A stretch of DNA of 50,275 nt from an uncultured Mycoplasmatota bacterium (GTDB lineage: Bacteria > Bacillota_I > Bacilli_A > RF39 > UBA660). Below, piece by piece: positions 18,032-26,456 of this stretch. The notes beneath the pieces were generated by a model. That model was not told the DNA's origin. It saw only the letters and a list, made by a program, of their open reading frames with translations, and ran no database searches. Location of the stretch: NCBI GenBank assembly GCA_946497955.1, contig CAMMMH010000009.1:1-50275 (forward strand). The letters are read 5' to 3'. Position 1 is the first letter of the stretch. The number at the start of each line of letters is the position of its first letter. Position numbers and translations under genes: made by a program.

Positions 18032-19789
18032 TCATTTTATGGGACATAATATAAACTCATTACCATATTTTTCTTTCATCTTATCTAACCAGTCCCAGAT
18101 ATTATCAAGGTTAACCACTGTTATATCTATACTTCTAAAAAATGGATATTTTTTTTCAATATATTTTCTTATTAAGTTTAATTTAATTTCTATACTTTCA
18201 TCACTACTTACAAGAAAGTCAATATAAGAATTAAAAATGTCTGTACTAATAAATTTTTTACCTGTATATAATGATAATATCTCATTAAAACTAACTTTTT
18301 TTTCATTATTAAATCGAAAATGCTTGTCAAAAATTGATAATGCAGCCTCTCTTTTATCTTCATTTGAATGTGTGTATATAAATGTCGTAGATAATTGAGA
18401 ATGTCCCATTAATGTTTTTACATCAGACGGAGCTAAATTAGGATTATCATTCATTTGCATTGAACAATAACTATGTCTTAAGCCATGTAATGTAACATCT
18501 TTTAATTGCTTATGTTTATTTTTAAAAGTAGTCCATTTATTCGATGGTGTATCTGGAAACATTATTCCACCACTTCTACTTAAAAATAAATTTTTAGGTG
18601 CGACATAATTTTTATTTTTTCTTTTAAAATTCATTATCTTTCTTTCTCGCAATTTTAAATATTCTTTTATTTTATCAACACAAAATTGAGGAATAGGAAT
18701 TTCTCTAACACCACCTTCGGATTTTGTTTTTTTCTCAACTATCTTTTTATTTTCACTATCCCATACAGCAGATATTTCTATCTTTATAAAATTTTTATCA
18801 AGATGTATGTTATCAAGATGAAGCCCAACAAGTTCTCCTCTTCTCATACCTGTACAAATAAAGAGATTAAATAGTAATTCAGTAGTAATATCTTCTTTTT
18901 CTAATAATAGCATAACTTCTATTAACTCATGAATATTATAGGATTCTTTTTCTTTTGTAGATACACTAGGTGCATTAACTGTTAATACTGGGTTTGATTC
19001 AATATAATTCCAAGCTACAGCCTTATTTAATATTTTTCTAAGTAGTCTATAAACACTATTTACAGTAGTTGACGATAATGTTACTATATTACCATTTTTA
19101 TCTGGTCTTTCTCTTTTGCGTTTTTTTAATTTATTTATAATTCGTTGAACGATTAAACCATCAATTTTATATAATGGCATATTAGCTATTTCTGGCAGAA
19201 TATAATTTTTTAATTCACTTTTTCCTGTTTGAACTGTTGTAGGACTTAATTCAATTTCTGCATATTCTTTATAATAAATTCTTACAAAGTCTATAAATTT
19301 AATATTGCTTTTATTCCCCTTTCCATTTTTTAATTTAAATTCAGCTAATTTTTTATCTCTTTCCTTCTTTGCTTGAGCTAACGTTCCTTCAAATACTGTT
19401 GAATAATAATCTCCTTTTTGACCATTTGAGCCTCCTTTTCTTATAAATATTCTATATTTTTTGCCTTTCTCTATTTCATATATATACTTATCTACTTTAT
19501 TTGTTGCTTTAGGTGATTTTTTTATACACTCTTTTTTGCTTTTAATTTTTTGAGTATTTTTCGTATTTTTTTTAATTTCAAAAAAGTCTTCATCATTTTT
19601 TTGCTTATTAAGCAATAATCCATTCTCTTTTAATTTAGCATCTCTTATTTTAATTGCCTCATCTAACGTACCATTTATATATTGATCAAAGCTTATTTTT
19701 ATATTTTCTTTCTTACTAACCTTTAAAAATTTAATTCTATACCTATTTTCTGATACAAAATAAATGTATTTTTCAACTTTTTCCTGCAT
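18032..19789 (-). CDS. int: Tyrosine recombinase/integrase of an integrative element
   Basis: CTGMRRGELVGL, LHGLRHSYCSM, LMGHSQLSTTFIYTHS. Confidence 0.93.
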   Translation of the reverse strand: MQEKVEKYIYFVSENRYRIKFLKVSKKENIKISFDQYINGTLDEAIKIRDAKLKENGLLLNKQKNDEDFFEIKKNTKNTQKIKSKKECIKKSPKATNKVDKYIYEIEKGKKYRIFIRKGGSNGQKGDYYSTVFEGTLAQAKKERDKKLAEFKLKNGKGNKSNIKFIDFVRIYYKEYAEIELSPTTVQTGKSELKNYILPEIANMPLYKIDGLIVQRIINKLKKRKRERPDKNGNIVTLSSTTVNSVYRLLRKILNKAVAWNYIESNPVLTVNAPSVSTKEKESYNIHELIEVMLLLEKEDITTELLFNLFICTGMRRGELVGLHLDNIHLDKNFIKIEISAVWDSENKKIVEKKTKSEGGVREIPIPQFCVDKIKEYLKLRERKIMNFKRKNKNYVAPKNLFLSRSGGIMFPDTPSNKWTTFKNKHKQLKDVTLHGLRHSYCSMQMNDNPNLAPSDVKTLMGHSQLSTTFIYTHSNEDKREAALSIFDKHFRFNNEKKVSFNEILSLYTGKKFISTDIFNSYIDFLVSSDESIEIKLNLIRKYIEKKYPFFRSIDITVVNLDNIWDWLDKMKEKYGNEFILCPIK

Positions 19790-19807
19790 TTTTAGTGTTT
19801 CCTTTCA

Positions 19808-20140
19808 TTAAATTTTATATTTTTGATTTTCTTTTTTTGTACACATGTTTTTTTCTAACCATTTTTCTACTTCAGATTTACTAAACATTCTTTTTTTCCC
19901 AATTGAACAATAAGGCAAGTCATCATTTTGAATGGCTTTATTGATGTTATATCTAGTAAAAAAAGGATATTTTTCTATTAATTCATTTATTGTATAAAGA
20001 GTTTTAACTCTATAATGACTTTGCAAGTTGCATTCTTCTTTATCTGATTTAACAGTTTTACTGCCATTAATAGCTGTGGCAAATTCTTCTAAAGTCATTC
20101 TTTTTAAAATATCATATAATTCTTCTTTATTACTTATCAC
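19808..20140 (-). CDS. Excisionase-like helix-turn-helix protein
   Basis: YTINELIEKYPFFTRYNINKAIQNDDLPYCSIGKKRMFSKSEVEKWLEKN, adjacent to integrase. Confidence 0.7.
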   Translation of the reverse strand: MISNKEELYDILKRMTLEEFATAINGSKTVKSDKEECNLQSHYRVKTLYTINELIEKYPFFTRYNINKAIQNDDLPYCSIGKKRMFSKSEVEKWLEKNMCTKKENQKYKI

Positions 20141-20147
20141 TTAATAA

Positions 20148-20735
20148 TCACCCTTTCTCTTTATATTCATAAACCCTTTCCATTAAATTTAATGGTCTAA
20201 TATTATTCTTTTCTATATCTTTTTTAGTTTTTGAAAAATCAGAAAGCCAATATATAGCATCAATTTCTGTACTAAAAAATTCTGATTCCACTTTATTCCT
20301 AATTTCGCGAACTGCTATATATTTTCTGTTATAAAAACAATAATAATTTGTAAAAAACGCAGTATTTTTATTATTGTTTTTGTTATAATAATTGCAAAAA
20401 TCTTTATAAGATACTTTAAAAATCACAGGAAAGTATCCATGAGCAAATATTTTAATTACATCAGTATCAATAGTATTAAAATCATAAAATTGTCTATATT
20501 TATCCATTAAATCAATGGCATATAAATCTCCACATTTAGTTTTTACAATATAGCTTTTACTATTGCTTGTACGAAGTAAATACCATGTTTCTCCATATTC
20601 TTTATCTATTACTTCATATATTTTTTTAATTTTTTTAGTAATGTGTAAATCGTTTATTTCTTTTTCCCATATAATAGGTGTTTTACTCATCCCAATATAA
20701 TAATTCCACAATAGCTCATATTCTCTTTTTTCCAT
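20148..20735 (-). CDS. Hypothetical protein
   Basis: ORF in the element operon, likely start MEKREYELLW. Confidence 0.6.
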   Translation of the reverse strand: MEKREYELLWNYYIGMSKTPIIWEKEINDLHITKKIKKIYEVIDKEYGETWYLLRTSNSKSYIVKTKCGDLYAIDLMDKYRQFYDFNTIDTDVIKIFAHGYFPVIFKVSYKDFCNYYNKNNNKNTAFFTNYYCFYNRKYIAVREIRNKVESEFFSTEIDAIYWLSDFSKTKKDIEKNNIRPLNLMERVYEYKEKG

Positions 20736-20857
20736 ATTTCTCACTCCTTCGTAAATAAGGTAGTGCAATCCAACTAAAAAAGGAATTGCATTACAAAATC
20801 ATAATACAAATTCCTAATATTTTTTTCTAATCTACAAATTTATTTTTATATTATCTT

Positions 20858-21082
20858 TTATATGTTTGACTTTTTATTTCTGATTCTTTTACATTTCAAT
20901 TTAAATTCTTTTTTAGTATTAACTTCATATAAACTACTATTTAAAATAACATCAGATACTTTCTCTATTGCATTCTTTTTACTTATAGCATTAACATACA
21001 TAATATCTTTTTTATCTTTAGTAATAATAGTTACTATATAATCCTTTTCAACATATTTCTTTAATTTATTTATCATTTTCAT
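20858..21082 (-). CDS. Small hypothetical protein downstream of MazF
   Basis: 74-aa ORF overlapping the MazF ORF by 17 nt. Confidence 0.55.
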   Translation of the reverse strand: MKMINKLKKYVEKDYIVTIITKDKKDIMYVNAISKKNAIEKVSDVILNSSLYEVNTKKEFKLKCKRIRNKKSNI

Positions 21083-21434
21083 CCTCCTTATTTAAAGCAA
21101 AGGCTATCTTCAGAGCCTTATTAATTTCTTTCATCTTATAATCATCAATCAAACCAACAAAACCTTTTAATCTTTTTTTATCAACAACTCTGACTTGTTC
21201 CAATAAAATTATAGAATTAGGTTTTAATTTGCTTTGTGGATAAACTCTCACATGAGTAGGTTGAAATCTGTCTTTATACCCTTTAGTGGAAATAGGCGCA
21301 ACTACAGTAGTTGGACTATATTTATTACCAATATCATTTTGTAAAATAACAACAGGTCTGCATCCTTTTTCTTCACTTCCTAAAGCAGGGCTTAAAGATG
21401 CATAAAAAATAGCTCCTCTAATTACTTTTTTCAT
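21066..21434 (-). CDS. MazF/PemK family endoribonuclease toxin
   Basis: RGAIFYASLSPALGSEEKGCRPVVILQNDIGNKYSPTTVVAPIST...EQVRVVDKKRL. Confidence 0.9.
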   Translation of the reverse strand: MKKVIRGAIFYASLSPALGSEEKGCRPVVILQNDIGNKYSPTTVVAPISTKGYKDRFQPTHVRVYPQSKLKPNSIILLEQVRVVDKKRLKGFVGLIDDYKMKEINKALKIAFALNKEDENDK

Positions 21435-21618
21435 TTTCAGTATTTCTATCTTCTCTCAATTCTTTTATCTTAATCTTAAGGCTTTTTCTAACGTACGGTA
21501 AATCTAAAATGTTGTTTTCTTGCATTATGGTATTAACTTGATTTTCTATATCTTTCTTATTTTCTCCATCTAAAACAAATGAATATTTTTTTATTAGTTT
21601 TATCTTATATTTTTTCAT
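21418..21618 (-). CDS. Small protein upstream of and overlapping MazF (candidate antitoxin)
   Basis: 66-aa ORF overlapping the MazF start by 17 nt. Confidence 0.55.
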   Translation of the reverse strand: MKKYKIKLIKKYSFVLDGENKKDIENQVNTIMQENNILDLPYVRKSLKIKIKELREDRNTENEKSN

Positions 21619-21729
21619 AACAATCCCTTTCTTTATGTATAAATATCAGTTGTTTAATTAAAGTTTGCTAAAATATAAATATTTATATTTCAATAACCCC
21701 AACTGATATTTCAATTTATTTATTATTAA

Positions 21730-21995
21730 TTGTGTTAAAATTATTCTCACTCCCTTAACACAGGGAATCATTAAATGACTGATAGCTAATCAGTTCCATA
21801 GGAATTGCACCTCTCTGTGGATCTCACAGAGTCGCCCCGATTGATTTAGTCTGTCGCTAGACGAAAGTATCATTATCCCTATTACTTGTCATCGCATTAT
21901 TAGTAGCTAACTAATATTTATGGTCAAGTATTTATCGCAAGCGTACTTACCAACGTGCTTAATCATCTCTAATTAGTAATAGGAACGTATTTAAT
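21730..21995 (-). ncRNA. Candidate structured non-coding RNA in the mobile element
   Basis: No ORF; TATAAT at 22002-22007 upstream; paired helices cctattact/agtaatagg, ctctgtg/cacagag, ctgat/atcag; pseudoknot potential gtgttaa/ttaacac. Confidence 0.5.
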
Positions 21996-22103
21996 GACTG
22001 TATTATAATTTTTCAAAGAACATAGTTCTTAATAACAGAACAAGTGAGAAAGAATAAATTATCCTTCTCACTTGTTTGGCACTTTAAATGCGAAAAGTTA
22101 AGT

Positions 22104-22577
22104 CTAATTTTTAAATTTTTTAGAAATTTTTTCTAATGCTATATCAATACTATATTTAACAGCAACTTTAGTACAATTCTCTTCTTTAGCAATTTCTTCT
22201 AAAGTCATATCATCAAAGTAATACTTTCTTAATCTTCTTTTTTGAACATCAGGTAAAGAATTAATCACTTGCTTAATGTCATCAAAAATTATTTTTTTCT
22301 CTACATTTTCTTCTATCGAAGTTGGTAAAATTAGCATTCTTTTATATAACGTTTCTTCATATATTTCAGAATGCTCTATATGAGACCTATATTTATGTAT
22401 TTGTGATATATCCTCTAATTCAAAACTATCAAATGCTTCATATACCTTTTCTGATATTTCTATCTTATGTATAATTTTTTTATTATCTTCAAATTCTACT
22501 GTATAAGTATTTTTGTCCTCATCATAGCCTAAAGTATAAGGATTATCCTTACTTTTATTTCTTTTTGGCATTGCCAT
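22104..22577 (-). CDS. Sigma-70 region 4-like / HTH regulator of a mobile element
   Basis: INSLPDVQKRRLRKYYFDDMTLEEIAKEENCTKVAVKYSIDIALEKISKKF; ATG at 22577 with SD GGAGG. Confidence 0.75.
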   Translation of the reverse strand: MAMPKRNKSKDNPYTLGYDEDKNTYTVEFEDNKKIIHKIEISEKVYEAFDSFELEDISQIHKYRSHIEHSEIYEETLYKRMLILPTSIEENVEKKIIFDDIKQVINSLPDVQKRRLRKYYFDDMTLEEIAKEENCTKVAVKYSIDIALEKISKKFKN

Positions 22578-22581
22578 CTTT

Positions 22582-22622
22582 CTTTCCTCCAATCGAATAT
22601 TTTTAAATTGATTGGAAGAAAG
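22582..22622 (-). promoter_or_regulatory. SD-sequestering hairpin before the sigma-like gene
   Basis: ctttcctccaatc (22582-22594) pairs with gattggaagaaag (22610-22622); contains GGAGG. Confidence 0.65.
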
Positions 22623-22746
22623 GAGGACTTCTACAATTTACAGACAAAAAAAGACTGGACTTTATAGCCGTTTTAGAGCCACAAAATCCAGTCTTTTCTA
22701 TATCTCTTATATAAATTGATTTTAAGTAGTACTTCTCGTCATACAT
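22603..22746 (-). CDS. 47-aa leader ORF MYDEKYYLKSIYIRDIEKTGFCGSKTAIKSSLFLSVNCRSPPFFQSI
   Basis: TAGGAG SD upstream; overlaps an 11-aa ORF upstream; spans terminator 2 and half of the SD hairpin. Confidence 0.45.
   Translation of the reverse strand: MYDEKYYLKSIYIRDIEKTGFCGSKTAIKSSLFLSVNCRSPPFFQSI
22650..22696 (-). terminator. Leader terminator 2
   Basis: AAAGACTGGA...TCCAGTCTTT followed by TTTTG on the minus strand. Confidence 0.65.
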
Positions 22747-22803
22747 AGGCACAAACTCCTACTGCAATGCCCATATTTAATGATTTAGAAGTACTACTTA
22801 AAA
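22720..22803. repeat. 17-bp perfect inverted repeat enclosing the 11-aa mini-ORF
   Basis: ttttaagtagtacttct (22720-22736) / agaagtactacttaaaa (22787-22803). Confidence 0.85.
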
Positions 22804-22822
22804 AATCTTAACCATTAGAAAA

Positions 22823-22851
22823 AACTAGCAATAAAAACATCATTGCTAGTT
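22823..22851 (-). terminator. Leader terminator 1
   Basis: AACTAGCAAT gatgttttt ATTGCTAGTT TTTTCT on the minus strand. Confidence 0.75.
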
Positions 22852-22947
22852 ATCACATCTATCAACCTACTCCTCATAAAATTACTCTCTTTACCATCTT
22901 ATTGCATAGCTTAATGCACTGCCATTTTTTTCCTTCTATATTAACAC

Positions 22948-22976
22948 ATAATGATTGTTAAAGTTTTAAATGTCAA
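22948..22976 (-). promoter_or_regulatory. Promoter of the leader/sigma-like transcript
   Basis: TTGACA - 17 nt - CATTAT on the minus strand. Confidence 0.65.
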
Positions 22977-22991
22977 ATAAAATTATATTTA

Positions 22992-24218
22992 TTATTTTTT
23001 ATAAGTCTTTACTTTTTTTATGGTGTGATGTTCTATATACTTGTCACTATTAAGATAGGATATTAACTCGGTCGGAATATTTTCTATTCCATAATAATTA
23101 ATTAAATTAGTTATCGCTTCAGTCTTATTAGAAGTGTCCTTGAGACTGTTTTTAAAATATTCTATCTCTTTTTCATATTTTAAAGAAAATCTGAAATAGT
23201 CTTGAAATAATACTGGTAATAAAGTAATTGCATCTTTATAACCATTTTGCTCTAGTATTACTCTTTCAGCTTCTAAAACATCAATAATATCGCCTATTTT
23301 ATCAACGTGATCAAACCACATTTTCTTATGTTTGAAAAAGTCATCATGAATTCGTTTTTTATAATCTTGCCATCTTTCATCATCATAAGCTCTACTAAAA
23401 CTTTTTGGAAAATCATCATAAATACTAGGATTATAATTAATAGATGTAACATAGTCTTTATAGAAACGTTTAGGACTCTTTTCGTAAATAATGTCATTTA
23501 AATATAATGATGAAGCCCTATTTATAATAGAATAACCATCTTTATTTAAAGCAATATTACTAAATTTTATTTCTTCATACTTATCTTTTAAAATATCATA
23601 TACTCTAAAGAATCTTTCACTCAAAACCTTTGCACGAGCATCATTATAATATGTCTTAATATCCCAAAAATAATATCTAAAGTCTTGTACTTTATAATCT
23701 AACCAAGACATTTCTGCTTCTTTAAAGTCTTTATCTGTTAAAGGCTCTACATTAAAGAAACCATTTTTAGGTATATTATTAGTTAAATATTGTTTGAATT
23801 TTTCATATTTATTTTCATCACGTTTATTATAATGGTAACAATATCTTTCATTAATAGCCTTGTATATAAGATTATCATTATTGGAAAAGTCAATATATTG
23901 TATTTTTCTAAAAAAATCTATAAAATCTTTAGTCAATAAAGCATCTCTTCTCTCATCTACATCAGGACTATCTATTCCATCAATTACACACCCTAAATCA
24001 TATCCACTAGCAATGTTATCTTTAGGATTTAAAAATAGTAAAAGATCATCACGACACAAAGGTATATTATATTTTTTAAAGATAGCAGGTAATTCTGATA
24101 ACATTACTGCTTTTGCATTATCATTATCAAAACAATATTCCCTATCAAATAAATAATTAATTGGTGTAAATTGTGGACAACACATATTTTTATAATAAGT
24201 AATTTCTTCTAAATACAT
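22992..24218 (-). CDS. Hypothetical protein
   Basis: 408-aa ORF. Confidence 0.65.
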   Translation of the reverse strand: MYLEEITYYKNMCCPQFTPINYLFDREYCFDNDNAKAVMLSELPAIFKKYNIPLCRDDLLLFLNPKDNIASGYDLGCVIDGIDSPDVDERRDALLTKDFIDFFRKIQYIDFSNNDNLIYKAINERYCYHYNKRDENKYEKFKQYLTNNIPKNGFFNVEPLTDKDFKEAEMSWLDYKVQDFRYYFWDIKTYYNDARAKVLSERFFRVYDILKDKYEEIKFSNIALNKDGYSIINRASSLYLNDIIYEKSPKRFYKDYVTSINYNPSIYDDFPKSFSRAYDDERWQDYKKRIHDDFFKHKKMWFDHVDKIGDIIDVLEAERVILEQNGYKDAITLLPVLFQDYFRFSLKYEKEIEYFKNSLKDTSNKTEAITNLINYYGIENIPTELISYLNSDKYIEHHTIKKVKTYKK

Positions 24219-24359
24219 AATAATTCCTCTTTTCTAAATTAGAAACAGTATAACATTAAATAATGTTCTAATCAAATAAAAATTATATATTTTAATAAAA
24301 AAATAAATGTATTATAATATAACTATAAAAACATTAATAAATAGAAGGAGATTGTTGTA

Positions 24360-25046
24360 ATGCAAAAAGAAATAATATGGAATAATAAAAAGTGGATTAT
24401 TGACTACGAAAATGGTACAATATATCAAAAAGGTATAACTCCAGGATTACCAGTACAAGTAAGAATTGGAAATTATCGATTAACAAATCTTGGTGGAGTA
24501 TGTTATTTTACAACTGGAAATAAGTTCTATAAAATTGATGACGAAACTATATCAGAAATAAGTAAAGAAGAATATGAAAATATAAAAAACTATAGAACTT
24601 TAAATAAAAAAGATCCAGCAACAATGAAAGTTATTTCTAACTATGCAACTTCAATAATAATTGATGATCTTATGAAGAGAAAATTTAATTTAAAAGTATC
24701 TATTCCTGTTAATAACACAAATATTATAAATAGCTTTTCAAAAAAATTCTCTTCTGAAATAACAAATCAAATTAAAAGACTATCAACAGAAATAATTATG
24801 TCTTTACCAGTAAAAGTAAACACACAAACTATAAAGCATCAAATTTATAATATTTATAATAATATTGTCCAAGAAAACGAAGAATTATTTCAAGTTTTAA
24901 TTGATAATATTTATTTAAACGATAAAGAAAGATTTGATTCATTATCAGAAGATATAATAAATAGTCGTAAAAAAAACAAAAAACAAGAAGATATTCTTAA
25001 TAATCATTCAATACAAGAAGAACAAGCTGAAAGAAAAAGAAAATAA
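24360..25046 (+). CDS. Hypothetical protein
   Basis: 228-aa ORF, SD AGAAGGAG upstream. Confidence 0.65.
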   Translation: MQKEIIWNNKKWIIDYENGTIYQKGITPGLPVQVRIGNYRLTNLGGVCYFTTGNKFYKIDDETISEISKEEYENIKNYRTLNKKDPATMKVISNYATSIIIDDLMKRKFNLKVSIPVNNTNIINSFSKKFSSEITNQIKRLSTEIIMSLPVKVNTQTIKHQIYNIYNNIVQENEELFQVLIDNIYLNDKERFDSLSEDIINSRKKNKKQEDILNNHSIQEEQAERKRK

Positions 25047-25154
25047 AGATGGTAATTTATTTTACTATTTTTATACCAGACTACTAGCAATTTCATCTTT
25101 TGTTAATGGTCTTTTTATAGAAAAATAATAATTACAAAACTATCTTTGTGGGAT

Positions 25155-25814
25155 TTATAAATTCATTATTTTATCTATATCATCAGAATGCATTAAATAT
25201 TTTTCATTTCCAATAACTATATTTTTAGTAGAATAATCTATCATTTTAAACAAGTTTGAAACATCATTAGGCACATCGTAATCATCATCTCTATCTCCTA
25301 TCTGTTTAACAAAGTATTGCTCTAATATATATAATCCTGCCAAAGAATTAATTACGTTTTTTAAATTTGCCTTTTTATAATTATCATCAGTTGTTCTTTC
25401 ATGTTTTACATCATTATAATTGCCCCACCACTCTGGTGACTTTTCAGAAGACCAATTAATAAAAGGTTGTAAGGTAAAATCTCTAAATTCTACTTTTTGA
25501 TTTGTTATTTTAGGACATATTTCTATTATTTTAGTTGCATAACAATTTATTTTTTTAAATTCAAGATGTTTATTATTTTCACTACAAATTGTTTTAAGAA
25601 TTACATCAACTTCTGAACATATTGATAAATATAACAATATTAGTTTATTAGAATAGCACAAGCTATTTCCATAATTTGTAATATTGCTATCTATATATAA
25701 ACTATTCTCACCCAAATCAAAAGCAATATAATCTTCAACATCTAAAAGCTCTTTTTCTAATACTAAATAATATTGCCAATATTGTTTACAAAATTCATTT
25801 CTTGTCATTCCCAA
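25155..25814 (-). CDS. Hypothetical protein, helical, HEPN-like motif
   Basis: EWWGNYNDVKHERTTDDNYKKANLKNVINSLAGLYIL. Confidence 0.5.
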   Translation of the reverse strand: MGMTRNEFCKQYWQYYLVLEKELLDVEDYIAFDLGENSLYIDSNITNYGNSLCYSNKLILLYLSICSEVDVILKTICSENNKHLEFKKINCYATKIIEICPKITNQKVEFRDFTLQPFINWSSEKSPEWWGNYNDVKHERTTDDNYKKANLKNVINSLAGLYILEQYFVKQIGDRDDDYDVPNDVSNLFKMIDYSTKNIVIGNEKYLMHSDDIDKIMNL

Positions 25815-25826
25815 CCTCCATATAAC

Positions 25827-26424
25827 TCATATTAATTTTTTTATGTCAGAAAAATGTATAATCTTATCATATATATCAAACCAGCTATAACATCTTATAA
25901 TGTTTGAATTAGTTAATTTATTGTTATATGGATGGTCATAACAAATAACTAGCCTATCTTTTGATATTAATGAAATATTTTCTGGCTTATCCTCAATCAT
26001 TATATCTATATTTTTCTCTTTACATATATCAGATTTATTTCTACTAAATATTAGTTCATCATATACTACGTTATTTTTATCAAGCCACTCTTTAACAATA
26101 TTCTGCATTTTTGCCTTATATTTATTTTCATATGTTGTAAAGGAACGTGAAGTTATTATATAGATGTCGTTACCATCACTTTTCAACCTTTTTATCACTT
26201 CAGAAGCAAAAGGTCTAATTAGAATATTCTCTGAATAATAGAAAATATATTTTTCACAAAAAATCATTATATTGTTTTTCTGTAACTTCAAATATATTTT
26301 CGTTATCATATATATCATTATGTAATTTATATTTAACTTTTTTCTCACTAAAATATTTAGTTCCATAATCTAAAATAAAGCTATGTTCATCTGTTAATAC
26401 TCCATCAATATCTATACCTATTCT
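25827..26424 (-). pseudogene. HAD nucleotidase split by a 1-nt frameshift in a homopolymer
   Basis: MRIGIDIDGVLTDEHSF...EKQYND then FCEKYIFYYSENILIRPFASEVIKRLKSDGNDIYIITSR in the +1 frame; junction at A6/T6 run 26258-26263. Confidence 0.75.
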
Positions 26425-26456
26425 CATTGCACTCACTCCAAATTTATTATATAAAA

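Noticed and set aside
18039-18874. ORFs 18039-18227 (+) and 18686-18874 (+)
   Set aside because: Antisense shadows of the integrase.
22671-22680. GTTTTAGAGC-like string resembling a type II-A CRISPR repeat start
   Set aside because: Single occurrence within a terminator hairpin; no repeat-spacer periodicity and no cas genes.
23294-24156. ORFs 23294-23497 (-), 23307-23501 (+), 23860-24156 (+)
   Set aside because: Alternative-frame shadows of the 408-aa gene.
25046-25140. Possible gene-end remnant IKRPLTKDEIASSLV* on the minus strand near 25070-25120
   Set aside because: Too short and frames break immediately upstream.
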